Source of the DNA: Sipunculus nudus
Lineage: Eukaryota > Annelida > Sipuncula > Golfingiida > Sipunculidae
Direction of reading: 5' to 3'
NCBI GenBank assembly: GCA_026874595.1
Contig: CM049318.1
Location: forward strand, 10,645,241 to 10,709,240
Length of the DNA stretch: 64,000 nt
Shown: positions 1-26,896 of the stretch, piece after piece
Numbering within the stretch: position 1 is the stretch's first letter
How the letters are laid out: the number at the start of each line of letters is the position of its first letter
Notes under the pieces: generated by a model
What the model was told of the DNA's origin: nothing
Seen by the model: only the letters and a program-made list of their open reading frames with translations
Database searches by the model: none
Translations under genes and position numbers: made by a program

Positions 1-330
1 AAAGAGTAATTATCAGAGGAGACAGAGCTAAATAATGCATGTAAATGATTTTTACAAATGGAAACTTACACACAAAAAGTACAAAAATAAAACAAAGACA
101 AACATAGAATCTAACACAATAAGGATGGCCCTAACAACCTATCAAATATAATATCAATTACACTGAGCAAAGCGCTTTAGACTATCTAGTTTTTTATTCA
201 TTGTACTTATCATTCTACATATTTAAACGTGACCATTAAATGACCACATAAAGACATACGTTTAACCAGTGTTGCTCAGGTGGTATACACAAAATATATG
301 TTAAAACCAATTAGAGCCTGAAAGACTTAC

Positions 331-13896
<13,566 letters not shown>

Positions 13897-14787
13897 ATTT
13901 GTTCCAGTCATTTATACACAAACACGGTGTCCTTCCATATACCAGTATCTAAATATGCATTAGCCTCGTTATGAAATAAAACAACGAGTAAACAAACGCC
14001 ACGTGCATTTGCTTTTCCTTGAGGTGACGTAACCCTTTCCCCGTACATATAGGGGTAGCATCAACAGGGGTGTTATAAATAGTCAATACAAACAACTGTA
14101 ATACTCTACGCACTGGGCCAATGTCAAGAAGGGTGTTAAATTGCCCCCCCCCCCCCCCGATCATCATTAGGTTTCATTTCAATATCTTTTATATTTTTTT
14201 CATTAATATGATATTTTAAATATTACCCCACTGGAAACGTAATTAAAAGTTACTCCAGTCACCCATCTCGTTTTATGTATGAAAGTTCACTATCTTAACC
14301 TTTTTAATTGAATTATTACGTTTATAATTAGAGTATATACGTTTATATATAGAGAATACATAAGCTTTTGAGCTGATGCACAGGAAAACGTTGGTGTGTG
14401 CTCCACCAAAACGGTATGGGGAATTTGTTTTCCTTACTTTGATTGAATTTAAGTTTTAATAAAACATTTTAAATCCTGAATTTAAATATTAAATTAAAAA
14501 CTTAAATATGTAATGACATTTTACATAAAAGCAGATGCTGTCTGTATCATATATTTGATGGATCATTCCAATGAAAAACTAAGTGTCATCACATTTCTGG
14601 TTTGAAGACTAAAATATAGTGCATTTAAGCTTCTTAATTTAATTGTTGAATACCTTTATATACATTAGCATTATGTATTGAGGCTGGTAGTGCAGCAATA
14701 TTTTAGGGTGTTTATTTCCATTCAAAGGACACAAGGAAATTTGCCTAATTCGATCGAATTTATTGTGTTACTTTTATTTAAACACTA

Positions 14788-14791
<4 letters not shown>

Positions 14792-14840
<49 letters not shown>
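14792..14840. repeat. (AT)n microsatellite
   Basis: Pure AT dinucleotides in the spacer of the inverted repeat. Confidence 0.95.
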
Positions 14841-14843
<3 letters not shown>

Positions 14844-17151
14844 CATTGCAATTTGCAAGTTTAAGGTATTTTTACAAAAGGAAGAATTTGCAATTTAAGT
14901 CAGTAACATTTCTGGTCTAAAAATAAAGTCCTTTTAAATTGTAAAATAAGCACGATATGAACATGACTTTATCAAATCCAGCAGCATTCCAAGGACATAC
15001 ATTTTACATGAAACAATGACTGATAAGTTTTATTTTTATTTATTTAAAGAATAAATATTGTTTCTCTTTTTGAAGATTTTTTTCATAAAAGTGATAAAGA
15101 AAACACAACCAAGTACGATTTAACATCTCTTAATGTGAGATGCAGAGGTTTTTGTTTTTACGAAATGTGTGAAAGGCTGAACCCCCTTCCGAGAGCTGTA
15201 GACCTGTTGTAGATTATCAGTTCCTCAGTGTAACAGAAAAAAACCCTAAAAAAATCTTGATCTGCCCTCTTTTGTTAAGATGCCTATCCAACACCCCCCC
15301 CCCCCCCCCCCCCGGGACTTGGGAACCTTTCTCGAGTTAGACATTAGTCCTGCTTGACTTGCCCCTCCTTTATCTAAATTCTGGATCCGCCCTTGATGTT
15401 TATAACATGTGTGTTCTTAACACTAATGGGGGCTTTGCTTAACTATTTTAAGTTCACTTTATATTCATGTTGTGCCATCAGAAAGATCAGCTTTTTTAGA
15501 TAAGGCCCAACGTTTGAAAAAATATATATATATGTATGTATGCAGAGGCCCTATAGATAATATGGCATTGACTTCACATACTGCTCCCAAGAAAATGGCT
15601 GCAGCCCTTTTTTATACGTCAAAATGTCTTATAATGCTTCTTAATGTTACATTCTTTTATCTATTAATTTCTTATTCTAAGTCATTACTTTTATCTGGTA
15701 ATAGTGAAGGGTTTTTGTGTCCCACGAAATGTGTTATTTTTACAGGGAGTGTGCGAGATAAACTCATTGCCTGAAAACTCTACCCTGCAAACATAAAGAA
15801 ATAAATAAATAAATATGCAGACATACTGGATCCCTGGGATAAATAAACATGGTTCTCGCCAAGTATTAATATAATCTGACAATTTTCATGAACTTTTGAT
15901 TTAGTTACCCAGTCAAGCAGCCACTGGGACATTATGTCATTAATTTACATAAATATAATGAAAACACATTGGATGGACTAAATCAGTGTGTTGAGATCAG
16001 ATCTGCATAATATATTATAGAAACATATATATATATATATATAAAAGCTAAATCACTGTGTTGAGATCAGCTCTGCATTTTACAATATAGAAAAAGTCAG
16101 TAGTAGTATATAAATATTATTGCTCATATTTCTTGAACTTTATTCCCTTTTGGTGTCAACAAAAATATAAATGTAGGGGCGTCAATATTGGGGGGGGGGG
16201 GTATAAATCCCCCGAAATTTTGGAATGGGGGATGGTCAATGTAATCACCCCCCTACTATTCTGAGAATAATATTTATATGTTGCGAATGAAATATATGAA
16301 TAACTTAAATGATAGACTTTGGTTCCATTTAAGAGTTTACTAAATAATATCATTTCCAAACCTAGTTTAGAATTTAAGTTATACTGGGAACATAATACCT
16401 TATCTTCTAAAACACTATATACTTATTGAAGTATATTTAAAAAGTGATTAAGTTAAGATATTTGAAATGTGTCACACAACCGCTTATATATTTGAAATGT
16501 GTCATATAGACACTAAAAAGGTATATATACACATTTATATACATATATATCTTGTATAAGTGTGTGTGTGTGTGAGTTTCTGCGAGTCCTCCCCCTCACC
16601 CTTGGAAAAACGTTGACGTCACTGCATATAAGTGCATGTATTGGCAGGTACATGTTTGTTTTTATTTTCAAAGCAAAAATAGCTTTATTTATTGATAAAT
16701 ATTGTTGTTTATAAAGTATTACTTAATATTTAATACATTATGTATCATTTATATTCCATACATTAAGTATCTTTATACATTGCGGCATTTATTATATTCC
16801 AAATTTGTATACCCGCCGGTGTCTTAATTAATGGCATATTGGGAAAATCTCGTTAGAACCTCTCAGATTCTTAACTAATGTCTTATGCCTTAGTGACAAG
16901 TTAAGACTTCTGGATTATTCTTATCCCTGAGCATATACAGCCTGAAATCTATCAGGTTTAATAATAACATATTAGTCTCATCTTATGGTCACCTGTATTC
17001 CCATTCAATAGACACTGCCACCAACCTATATGAAAGAAATTATAGAGTAGTAATAATAGCAGTAGTAGTATACAAATATTTATGTTCATATTTCTTGAAT
17101 ATTTTTATACTACTACTGCTATTATTAATACTACTACACTTTGAAAGAAAT

Positions 17152-17154
<3 letters not shown>

Positions 17155-17211
<57 letters not shown>
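17155..17211. repeat. (AT)n microsatellite
   Basis: 57 bp of AT dinucleotides within the part of the right arm that has no counterpart in the left arm. Confidence 0.95.
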
Positions 17212-17212
<1 letters not shown>

Positions 17213-17847
17213 TAAGTAAATGGCGGATTCAGAGGGGGTCGCTTGCCTCCCTCCTAGTGAGTTGTGACTCCAATTTTATCTATTTTCCCCCTATTATTTG
17301 TGATTATTTTCTTTTTTTTTCAGATTACCGTTATATTCATTATCAATTGGTTAATAAATTCAATTTCTAATTCATAAGTTTAGGGTATTGATGAACAGCT
17401 GTGTGATTTGCTTCTTTAAGAGTGCATCAAATTATTTCGATAAAGAGGGAGTCTTTTCGTTATAACACTGCTGGGTTATAACATTCATTTGTGAGTGAAG
17501 CACGGCCTTCCCGTCAGCCTGCAGAGCGCCAGGTCTGGGTTGGGGTCGACCATGCACAAAAAAAATTCTAATGGTTGTTCTGCTGATTCCAATACTCAAA
17601 CTAACGATCTGTGGCCTGCTGAGTCCTGTGCTCTGGTTAGACCACAGGAACTGGTAAAACGCAAAAGGTAACATAAGACTTAAACATATTAATTATTTAC
17701 CCCGAGCATCACATGCATGTACCCCATGCATGTATCCCATGGATGTACCTGTAATTAACATTAATACAAATACAGTTCATAGTTGATTCGTAGTTGAAAT
17801 AAAACAAATATATATATATATTAATGGGATGAAATAATATATTTAGG

Positions 17848-17850
<3 letters not shown>

Positions 17851-17889
<39 letters not shown>

Positions 17890-17905
17890 TATATATATAT
17901 ATATC
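17851..17905. repeat. (AT)n microsatellite
   Basis: AT dinucleotides with one GA interruption, in the right arm. Confidence 0.95.
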
Positions 17906-18049
17906 ATTCAATGTACAATTTCAGAACTCGTGCAGTTTCAAATTACACATTTACCCGCCAACCCAATATAACCCCCCCCCCCCCCCTCCGCCTTCTCGAA
18001 CAAACACACGTACATATATTAATGAATATTTTGACATTTCGGCCAACAG

Positions 18050-18245
18050 CTAATTGGAAAAACGCCAAATAAATATGTGAAAAATGAAGAGCGGAGTTAA
18101 ACGAATCCCTCCCAAGCGACCTAACCAAACTATACAGCATGACGAAATTCAAAGGCACATGAAAGCAAACGACTGGAATGAGCTGTGTTAGCATACCATT
18201 TTGTTGTGTTTGACGCAGTGAAATGGCTGAACGGCCGGAAAGTCG
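18050..18245 (+). pseudogene. Decayed copy of the first CTLD1 exon
   Basis: Plus-strand sequence clearly similar to the minus-strand exon 11563-11348 (shared: GAGCGGAGTT, GCAAACGACTGGA, AAATGGCTGAACGGC). The splice-site positions survive (CAACAG before, GTCG|GTAAGC after), but the frame is broken: the start reads ANWKNAK then a stop, a frameshift follows, and another stop sits near 18189. The second half of the domain was not duplicated. There is no sign of function. Confidence 0.85.
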
Positions 18246-18850
18246 GTAAGCTCTCTGCTTCTTGTTTTGCAAAAACCATTTGAACGGTTATTAGGTCATG
18301 CCAAGAATATCGACCTAACAATGAAGGGCCAAGTAATTTGGAATCCAACCAATAGGGCGCAAACTTTGAAAACGGAGGGCGAGTGGACTGAGTTTACATA
18401 ATAAATGTAAATTTTAAGTGACCATTGCACAATCAGTGTAGGTTAAACTGGAGAATGATTAGACCAGCATAGGGGTGTGTACTGTGTGTGTTAGCTATAT
18501 CACACATATATTATTCCATATTATAAAGTGTACATCAATATAAACTAGATGTCTGCAACCGCCAAACGATCACCAGAAACCTCCCAGCGATACCTGCAGC
18601 TGAGCGATAATTGTTAATCGGCTATAGAGTGTGCGACCTTGGTATTTTGATCAATATTAATGCCAGGTGCAAATCTGTGACCCGTGACTAACAGATTAAT
18701 GCTTGAACACAAGCTATATTTGAAATTTAGCGCCAACACTGTCAGGACAAATGAAAGGGGAAAAAATTAAGAAAAAAATATTTATGGTTTTGCATTCTGG
18801 TGGACAAAATATTTAGATCCAAACATTAATGTAGAAATAAATTCATCAAC

Positions 18851-20035
18851 CCCCATAGTCCATTAGCGAAGTAGCCTACTTTGATTTTTTTATTTCAGAG
18901 AGGTGGTAAATTCTATCATACCTTTTTGGAAAGCTTATTACTTCTACGTCACATTCCTGTATGACAGCAGTGTTATATTAGAAGCTTATAGTCTGTTAAA
19001 GGCCTATAAACTCGGCAGACGCAAATGTCGTTTTGACACAAATGTCGGCAAAGGTTATGGGGTCAGGGAAAGAAAAATGACAATAGAATTACTTTAACTG
19101 GTCTTATCTTCGCACCTGATCCAGTAAATGAAAGCTCAAAAGGCACAGATTGTATTTAAGGTTATTGCAGGTATACGTAAATTATATTAAGGCCACATGA
19201 CGTCAATATACTAGATAGCCAATTCGATCTGAAAAATTGTACTTGTGTAGCAGACGGCAATAGCTCATTAGTTGCGGAGGTTTCCTTGTGCATGAAATGT
19301 CCCTGATATTACTCCTACCATTCGTGAACTAGGCCATTAGACGTAACAAGAACGTAGTGGTAGAATTCTGGTAAACCCTTAATAAATAAGAAAATGACGT
19401 CATAAGCCACGCCCTTGGCTGCTTAAAAAGATGCCATTAGGGGTAGGGGAAACGTATATCTTTAGATCTTATGATAACAGAAAAATAAATTACCACTTAA
19501 AATGTATGTATTTTAGTCTTCTATGCATTGAAATAATCAATATACATATTGATCGAATAATCAGGCCATTAAAAGTCAAAAGGTCACCAAAATGAAGCTT
19601 AATTGAAAATGTTATATCTTCAGGCATAACAGCTATAATAGTAATGGAAATGCTTGTATGTACAGAATAGAAGCATGCAGTTATCCGAGAAAAAAACTAA
19701 TTAAGACATTTATTTGAAAATTAGTGTATTTACTGCAATAATGCAAAACAAATAAATGAAAAAAGAAGGCTAATTAACCAATTGAGTGTTCGGTAAACTT
19801 AAACAGTGTATTATATGTGATGACATTAACTTTTACAATTAGACAGTATGTTACTTAGGTTAATAATCTTTTTGCTCATGTATTTAACACATGTAGCATT
19901 GAAAGTGGTTCAATTAAGGTCAAAATACAGATTTAATGCATTACCAATTTGCATATAGAATCACCGCATATGTTAAGATTGTATTTATAAGCATGATAAT
20001 ATATAGCACTTTTCACTGAATACTATTCTTTTAGC
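18851..20035. other. No gene recognised
   Basis: Unique-looking AT-rich DNA. A CRE-like TGACGTCAT lies near 19395 with CCACGCCC downstream. Open frames here are short and lack coding character. Confidence 0.5.
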
Positions 20036-20096
20036 ATGAGCAATAAATCAAGGCTTATAATCTTTGTGTTTACACTATTTGCACTATGTCACAGTG
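20036..20096 (+). CDS. Orphan first exon with a signal-peptide-like sequence
   Basis: The ATG at 20036 opens MSNKSRLIIFVFTLFALCHS, with a basic N-terminus and a hydrophobic core, and reaches a consensus donor (CAGTG|GTAAGTAA). It leaves phase 1, the phase used throughout the CTLD gene. TATATAGC lies about 35 bp upstream. No downstream exon was found before the LTR retrotransposon at 24.8 kb, so this may be the start of a gene with distant exons, a stranded exon of a lost gene, or chance. It does not look like a copy of the CTLD signal exon. Confidence 0.4.
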
Positions 20097-21660
20097 GTAA
20101 GTAATTCAAACATTGATTAGGCTCTACTGTCCCTTCGGTTAGTGCACAATTGTGTATTGCAATTGCAATCTTTGGATTTTTCTTAGTTTAGTGGTTTACA
20201 GTTCTTTACTTAAGGCAGGTATCCCCTGAATCAGAAGCACATCACATCCTGCATGGTAAACTGTCACTAACTCAGACAATGATGTCATAAGTTAAAAACA
20301 TAAACTGTTGTGTCTACTCACAAACAACATGTTTCACTACTGACAAAAACAATAAATCACTATGTAAAATGTTTTTTTTTAAGTCATCTATTCATCACAA
20401 TTCAGAATATGCAAATAAAGATCTTAAGTAGGTCATCAAAGGTAAATAGGTCATGAAACATGGGCAAAATAAGCAAACATTTTATATTTCTCATTGATAA
20501 TTGTTTTGATAGTATGGAAATGCATTCGATATTAGCCATAAAACTAAAATATAAATTTAACCTATTACATTATTTATCAATAAAATCATGAAGAATTTAA
20601 GACGAGCTCAGTCTAATGATAAAACGGTCAACAATTTTATAATTTTTAACAAATAATTCAGCAAATTGGCAATTAAATGCGTAAAGATAAAATCATTGTT
20701 TTTAGCAGCATTCAAGATAACCAATAGCTATTGCCGCTGAGTTGGAGATCATTTCATCTGTTTTTTTTTTCTTTTTAACAAGTTAATTTTCTATGCATGT
20801 CATTGGTCAGCTTGCCCTTCAGGTTTAAAGTATTTCAGAGCCTTATTATTTTTCGATCTTAAAGGATGTTTTACCATATTCTATTACAAAAACAAAATTT
20901 TATTGACAATAACATGCATTGGATTCACATTAACTTACAAATGTACAGTCATGAACATACGGAAAACCTCGTGATCACTAAAAAGGTTATAAATCAATAT
21001 ATTGCTGTATATACTAAATATACTGTACTGATTTTAGCTGATTGCATCTGAACTAAATATTGAAAATGACATGCTAATTGCATTCAAATATAATTTTTTT
21101 TCATACGAACTGGAATATATGGTCAAATTATACACAAACAAAAATATAAATATACACAAGGGACAAATACACAAAAATACACCTATACTACAGTCTCTTT
21201 GATATTGTTGTATACGCATTCCCTCTGGCGTAGCCCTAAAAGTGTTGTGAAGGTCATATGCAAATATTAAATATTAAACATGTAAATTATACATGTACCA
21301 ATATCGTTGATACTCTTTGTACATTGAGAGGTATGAATATGGTAATATACGTTTCCTACAAATTAAACTGCTCAAAAACCTCGTGAATAAGAATAGCAAT
21401 TTAAAACATTTGTGTATTTATTCTGTACAAGTTATGTTAATGAGATATTTCAATAGAGCCCATTTAGTTTCGTGTCTTATAAGTTTTTCTTTCTTGACTG
21501 CATTATACCTTTCTGGTATAAAAGCATCTAACATATATCACTCACAGTTCATCATGTCTGGTTTTCGTTTAGCACATGAACTGACATTTAAATATCTCTT
21601 TACTAAAAAAGTAAAACAAACTTATCTACCCTTGTCCGTGACAACAAAAAATTATTTCCT
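20097..21660. other. No gene recognised
   Basis: AT-rich, without recognisable coding exons. The open frame at 21317-21667 has no family signature and abuts the LINE remnant. Confidence 0.5.
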
Positions 21661-21669
21661 CAACTGACA

Positions 21670-23640
21670 AATTAAATGACAGCTGGAGTGAACCTTGCTT
21701 TTTTCAACTCATTAAAAATTTCCTCACGTAGCAACATAGCAAAAATACACTTCCAAAACAAATGTATCATAGTTTCTTTTTTAGATTTACAAAATGTTCA
21801 CTCATCTGATTGGATTACGTTTATCTTATATATAGGAAGGTATTAAGAGATAATCTGTAATGAAGGGTGCTAAATTGAAAATATTGGAGTTTAACTAATA
21901 TTGTCGATTTAAATAAAATTGTAAAATCTGTTTTCATCATTGGGTATGTTTAATTCTAATTTCCATTTTGCTATGCTGTCATGTGGAACTTCAATTTTTC
22001 TTTCAACAATTCGATGTATATTTGATTTGTTACTCGTTTCTTTCTCTCGATTCCGTCTGCCTTATATATAAGTCTTGGCTGTAGTTGTACTTTTAATTTG
22101 TTTTATTATAGCTTTCCATGTATACGGGACAGAGTTTAACAGACCTTGATAACTTTAGAAATCAATCTTAACATTATAATCAGAACACACATCTAGATGA
22201 CTCATCCAGATCGAATCTGATCGTGTTTTACCTATTAAATCAGTGATATTTCTGACCCCTCCGTCGTACATCTTTTAAAATATTTTACTTGTCCGTTCCT
22301 TGGGAATGAAACCACAGATACAGAGCAATTTAAAGAGCTTTTTTTCAAGCAAAAATTTATAATATCTATGTCCTTCTCCAGATTTGTAAATTCATCACTT
22401 ATAGTTTTTTTCTTGTTGTATTTTGCTGTGGCATATACAGGAGAAGTTACATCATCATATGTCATTATAGATGAGCGCAGAACACCATCCTGATAAAGAG
22501 AAGATCAACGCACTAATTCTTTTCTATTTTCAACTGCTAGATTATGTGGACATTCAGTAAAATGATCGTTTCCCAAGCTTAAATTCGTTAAAAACTAACA
22601 TTTTTTCTTTCATCATTATCTGGCTTTAGAAATAATCCTTTCACCCAAGATATCTTAACTGCTGTATCATTTGAATGCCAATGAACCATACCGAGTCTTC
22701 CCTTATTTATTTAGAGTTTTTTTTTAAATCTATGTCCTTCTCCCGATTAGTAATTTCATCCCTTATAGTTTTTTTGTTGTTGTTGTATTTTACTGTGGCA
22801 TATACCGGTTCTTCCTATAGTCATGCATTTTTATTATTTCCCAAAGTAACGACGGGTCTGTTCCTTTATTTTCAGTAATTGTATCAGATATACACGTGTT
22901 CATTTTACTCATAAGCTCCGTATCGTTAAGTAATGATGTGTTAAGTTTCCGGAATCCTGGACCTCTTTTGTTTTGTTGGGTTTTAATACTTATATTTATC
23001 GTGGAATGATCGATTTTATAATCAGTTATGATATCTGAAGTTTTCACTTATTTTAATTATCCTTTTGAGAGTAAATAAAAATATATTCTATACTGGCTGT
23101 AAAACATGGATTAGAATGTGACCATGTATTTTTTCACCCTAGGATTAAGTTACCGCCAAATATCTGTAAGATCTAATTCTTCAATCCATTCATTTACTAA
23201 AGCAGAAACCCGGTTTGTCCTTATGTCGGATTTGTTTGTTTTATCAAAGATAGGTTTATGTACCATATTTCAGTCTCTACCTAGTAAATTATTCTCATTC
23301 CTACTGCCCTCAATTGGTTTAAAAAGTTTAGAAAAAAACATTTGGTGTATTGGGACCGTATATATTGATTAAGTTTAATCTCACATCATCTATAGTTATA
23401 TCAAGTACAATAATTCTCCCGTCTGCATCCATAAATATATTATGTATTTCATGTGATAAATTATTCTTTATCAATATCGTTACTCCCCTAGAGTTGTGAC
23501 TTCCATGGATGAAAAAGTTCTTAAAAGATTTTTTACAAAGTGGAAAAATAGAAAATTAAGAATGACAGATGTATGTATTCAAGCTTCATGCATCCCATTT
23601 TGTCCATTTGATTCCTCAAAATTTGAGGAATAGTTCTAAT
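21670..23640 (-). mobile_element. Broken L1-like LINE (endonuclease and C-terminal pieces)
   Basis: Read on the minus strand. 23520-23330 gives an apurinic endonuclease-type block (HGSHNSRGVTILI, FMDADGRIIVLDITI, LNLINIYGPN). 23047-22790 gives the segment that follows it (KRGPGFRKLNTSLLND, PSLLWEIIKMH). 22700-22560 and 21830-21670 give C-terminal blocks (ETMIHLFWKCIFAM). The central reverse transcriptase is missing, and several stops and frameshifts are present. A ~100 bp coding stretch occurs twice (about 22340-22440 and 22705-22803), so the remnant has been rearranged. The L1/Tx1-type assignment rests on the endonuclease wording and is tentative. Confidence 0.75.
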
Positions 23641-24379
23641 CTATAGTAAAGTACAAGTTAAAATTTTACTTTAAGATGTGGTTTTGACAGTCTCTGGTGC
23701 AACCTTAAACCTCTGGTAGGTACCTGCGAGTCTAAGGGAAATTTTACAAGTACATCATAAATGTTTTACCCAGTTCTTACCCCACAGGATTTAAATATAT
23801 TCGAGTTATGTTTTTTAAAACTGTGCGTTTGTAGATAGAATCCAAAATAATTATGGATTTTCTGTTGTTTTGCGTAAATTTCGGAAGTCTTTGTCCTTAA
23901 CATTATTGTTTACCTGAACCGCATAAAATTGTTGCTCTCGTTATATCTCAATTTGAAATTTAAAGAATACAAGTTAAGCTACAAAATGTAATTAATAAAA
24001 TAAGTGATCGATTGTTAAAACTAGGGTATACATCAGCTTCTGTGTGCAGCTGGCTGTGCAGCAAAACGTTGGTGTATATATGAGACATAAGAGGCTTAGT
24101 TTTAATTATTTGTATTTTCTTCTAAGTTGTTTGAAATGAATTTAAAAATAAAAATATTTAGTTTTAAATCAGGAATTTCAGAAGGAAATTTAACAAACAT
24201 GGACACCTTATGCAATTTAAAAGTCTTAAGCATTTTGCAAAAAAAATGAAAGACCAATGCAATGTCATTCATTAATGTAAAAGTTGATAAACAACTCATA
24301 TGAAATAATCAGTTTTGTCACTTTTCTAGTTTGTATTCTTACATCTGTACCATTTGAAATTAAACTCTGAAAACATGTG

Positions 24380-24625
24380 CGATGAACATATGCATTTCTT
24401 ATTGGAACGGCAAGTCTTTGCGACCATGGAATTCCATGAAAAAGTAGCACCTTTGCCTCTAAAACAACACTGGCGCCTTTAAACTTTAAAAATGGGACAT
24501 CCATCATTTGCTGAAGCTCTAGGAAGATTCTAGGTCCAACGATAAGGCCTAACATTTGTGCCTAGTAAACGGACAACCGGGCGGACAAAGAGTGATCGAT
24601 ATAGCCCAGATGACTTTCAATAATG
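24380..24625. repeat. Truncated copy of the ~333-bp tandem-repeat element
   Basis: Contains GAAGATTCTAGGTCCAAC, ATTTGTGCC, an ACGGACAACCGGGCGGAC tract and GTGATCGATATAGC. These are the same end blocks as the element inserted in the retrotransposon (28850-28975). It lies about 150 bp outside the LTR. Confidence 0.6.
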
Positions 24626-24778
24626 TTTTGCAACTCAAGGTTATAAATTGTGGGGGAATCATTGAAGCAATTTCTTAGGAGCTTACCTAATATCATGTTT
24701 TCAACATATGTATCAAGGACTCTTGAACTATATTACTGAATTGAGGCGCTCAAATTGTTGTTTCTCGTCACCGTCTGT

Positions 24779-25608
24779 TGTTACGGAACCTTATATCAAC
24801 AGGTCAGGTATGCGTGATGAGTAATCTTTGTAATGGAGATAAAAAAAATCAGATTCTTAACACAAGGCAAAGTGGAATGTCTAGGGGAATGAATAAAGAA
24901 GTCAGTGTTTTTTTGTTAACAAATAACTATAATTTATTCTTAAAACAACCCTTACATTACAATACACTAAATCAATACAATGACACAGTATAACAGCAAA
25001 TCAATACAATCATTCAGTAAAATAAACAAAGTGCACAGTACCTGGATACCACTGTCACAGCGATAAGTCCTTTAAACTGTATAAGCCGGATGAAAAGTTC
25101 ACACAACTTCTCTGGGAGAATAACAGTCCAATGTAAAGCTCTTGCAACAATCCAGAAAATAAACTGAAGACCAAATAAGATTCGTCACAAAATCCAGAAG
25201 AAAATCTAAAGAAAATCTATAATTGCCGCGCTTATAGGAATAGGTCTGACAAACTGACATACACGCATCTGTGTCCGCTGGAATATTCTCTCACCTCTCT
25301 ATCTCTCTCGGCTCTAAAACACAGTCCCCTATTTATAACATTTCACCTCCAGCCGGGAACCTTCCTTTGCTTGAACACTCTAAAGAATCTAACACAGTAC
25401 ACACGTTCAAAGAACATACCAGAACAAAGAACGCTGTGTATCTAGGGTTCAACCAATGCGGATAAAACTGAGCCTGCAACATCCGGGGAGGCGAGGCCGC
25501 CACAACACGAGCTACGCGTGGCACACAAAGAAAACGCCAACAACACATGAAACATCCGTGTGCACAATAAAACAATCATCTGCACACAATAAAAGGGCAC
25601 CTGTAACA
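24779..25608 (-). repeat. 3' LTR
   Basis: Begins TGTTACGGAACC and ends CTGTAACA on the plus strand. Near-identical order of blocks to 32295-33120, with scattered substitutions and small indels. Confidence 0.9.
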
Positions 25609-25619
25609 CCTCACCTCCT
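25609..25619 (-). other. Polypurine tract of the retrotransposon
   Basis: Minus strand AGGAGGTGAGG directly abuts the 3' LTR, the position where second-strand priming starts in LTR retrotransposons. Confidence 0.7.
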
Positions 25620-25739
25620 GTAAGAAAAAAGAATTACTTTCTTTTTGCGATAACAATCACTACATTATTACAACATTTCAAAACCATCTTATTCACAACA
25701 TTACATAAACATCTCATTTACAACATTTCATAAGCATCT

Positions 25740-26288
25740 CGATAAGTAATCAGCAAGTACAAGATCTTCCCCTTTAATGTGTATGGTTTCAAGATTGTAT
25801 TCCTAAAAAAAAAAAACTCCATCTCAACAATCTTTGATTTTTACACTTCAACTTGTTAATGAACGTGAGGGGATTGTGATCACTGAAGACAATGATAGGC
25901 TTGACTGATGAATTATCATAAACTTCAAAATGTTGCAATGCCAAAATCAATGCCAAACATTCTTTTTCAATCGTGGAGTCGTTTTCTGGTTTGCATTAAA
26001 CTTTCTTAAGAAATAACAAATTGGATTATCTATGCCATCATTGCCTTCTTGTAACAACACAGCAGCAGGAGCAGTATCACTAGCATTTACAGCTAAGTTA
26101 AAAGGTACAGAAAAGTCTGGAGATACCAAAACTGGTGAGCCTTGCAGAATTGCTTTCAAATTTTGAAATGCATTTTCACACTGAATATTCCATACTAACT
26201 TTTGTTTCTTCTTTAACAAATTAGTCAAAGGTTCAGCTACAGCAGAAAAATGTGGATAAAAACTTCCAGTAGTATCCAACCATACCAA
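25740..26288 (-). pseudogene. Retrotransposon RNase H region
   Basis: The open frame 26288-25947 covers the RT thumb/connection (PLTNLLKKKQKLVW) and the first RNase H strand with its acidic residue (NLAVNASDTAPAAVLLQEG). It continues through a frame change into IEKECLALILALQHFE, FSDHNPLTFIN and LADYLSRC. A poly-A run interrupts the frame near 25805. Confidence 0.8.
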
Positions 26289-26396
26289 GAAAACGCATTA
26301 TTTGCTTATTGTTTTTTTTTTTTTTTTGGTCTAGTTAATGCAGAAATAGCACTTATTTTAGCATCAACAGCTTTTACTTGACCCTGCCCTACAATA

Positions 26397-26876
26397 TTAC
26401 CCAAAAATGTTACTTGTGTATGACTCAGATTTTACTAAGTTGATTCTCAGACGTGCTTCATGTTCCAGATGTTTCTCCCAGGTGTCGCCGTACACGATGA
26501 GGTCATCAACATATGCGCCGCAGCCCTGAATGTCCTTGACACCCATATGGATGAGGCGCTGGAACGTGGCTGGCGAGTTCTTCATGCCAAACGGCATAAC
26601 TTTATACTGGTACAGTCCTTGCGGCGTCACAAATGCGGACACTTCTTTCGCTCGTTCTGTCAGCGGAACTTGCCAGAATCCTTTTAGCAAGTCAAACTTG
26701 GAGACATATCTGGTGCTACCGACTCTATCAATACAATCATCGATCCTCGGAATCGGGAACGTGTCGGCCTTAGTGACAGAGTTCAGTTTTCGATATCTGT
26801 GCACATACGGTAATTTCCATCAGGTTTTGGTACAAGAATACATGGTGAACTCCAGTTACTGTTACTAGGTTCAACA
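26397..26876 (-). pseudogene. Retrotransposon reverse transcriptase, C-terminal part
   Basis: Minus strand. VEPSNSNWSSPCILVPKPDG (26876-26815) leads, with a frameshift, into the open frame 26804-26397, which has FPIPRIDDCIDRVGS, KFDLLKGFWQVPL, MPFGMKNSPATFQRL and the catalytic box YVDDL. Catalytic aspartates are present, but the frame is broken and the N-terminal part is separated by the insertion at 26897-28975. Confidence 0.85.
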
Positions 26877-26896
26877 AATGACCCATGGGTCATGAC

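Larger units (their letters stand above)
15131..18850. repeat. Right arm of a large inverted repeat
   Basis: Reverse-complement partner of 9222-13396. Relative to the left arm it has about 770 bp of extra sequence at roughly 16600-17370, including a second small inverted repeat (AGTAGTAATAATAGCAGTAG at 17047 against its complement near 17110) and a long (AT)n tract. About 400 bp more is extra at 17520-17930. It lacks the LINE. A short direct duplication (TGTGTTGAGATCAG at 15988 and 16057) lies inside. Confidence 0.85.

Noticed and set aside
13949-14167. 72-codon frame upstream of the signal-peptide exon
   Set aside because: It begins in a poly-C tract and lacks a signal or CTLD pattern; it is antisense-neutral intergenic sequence.
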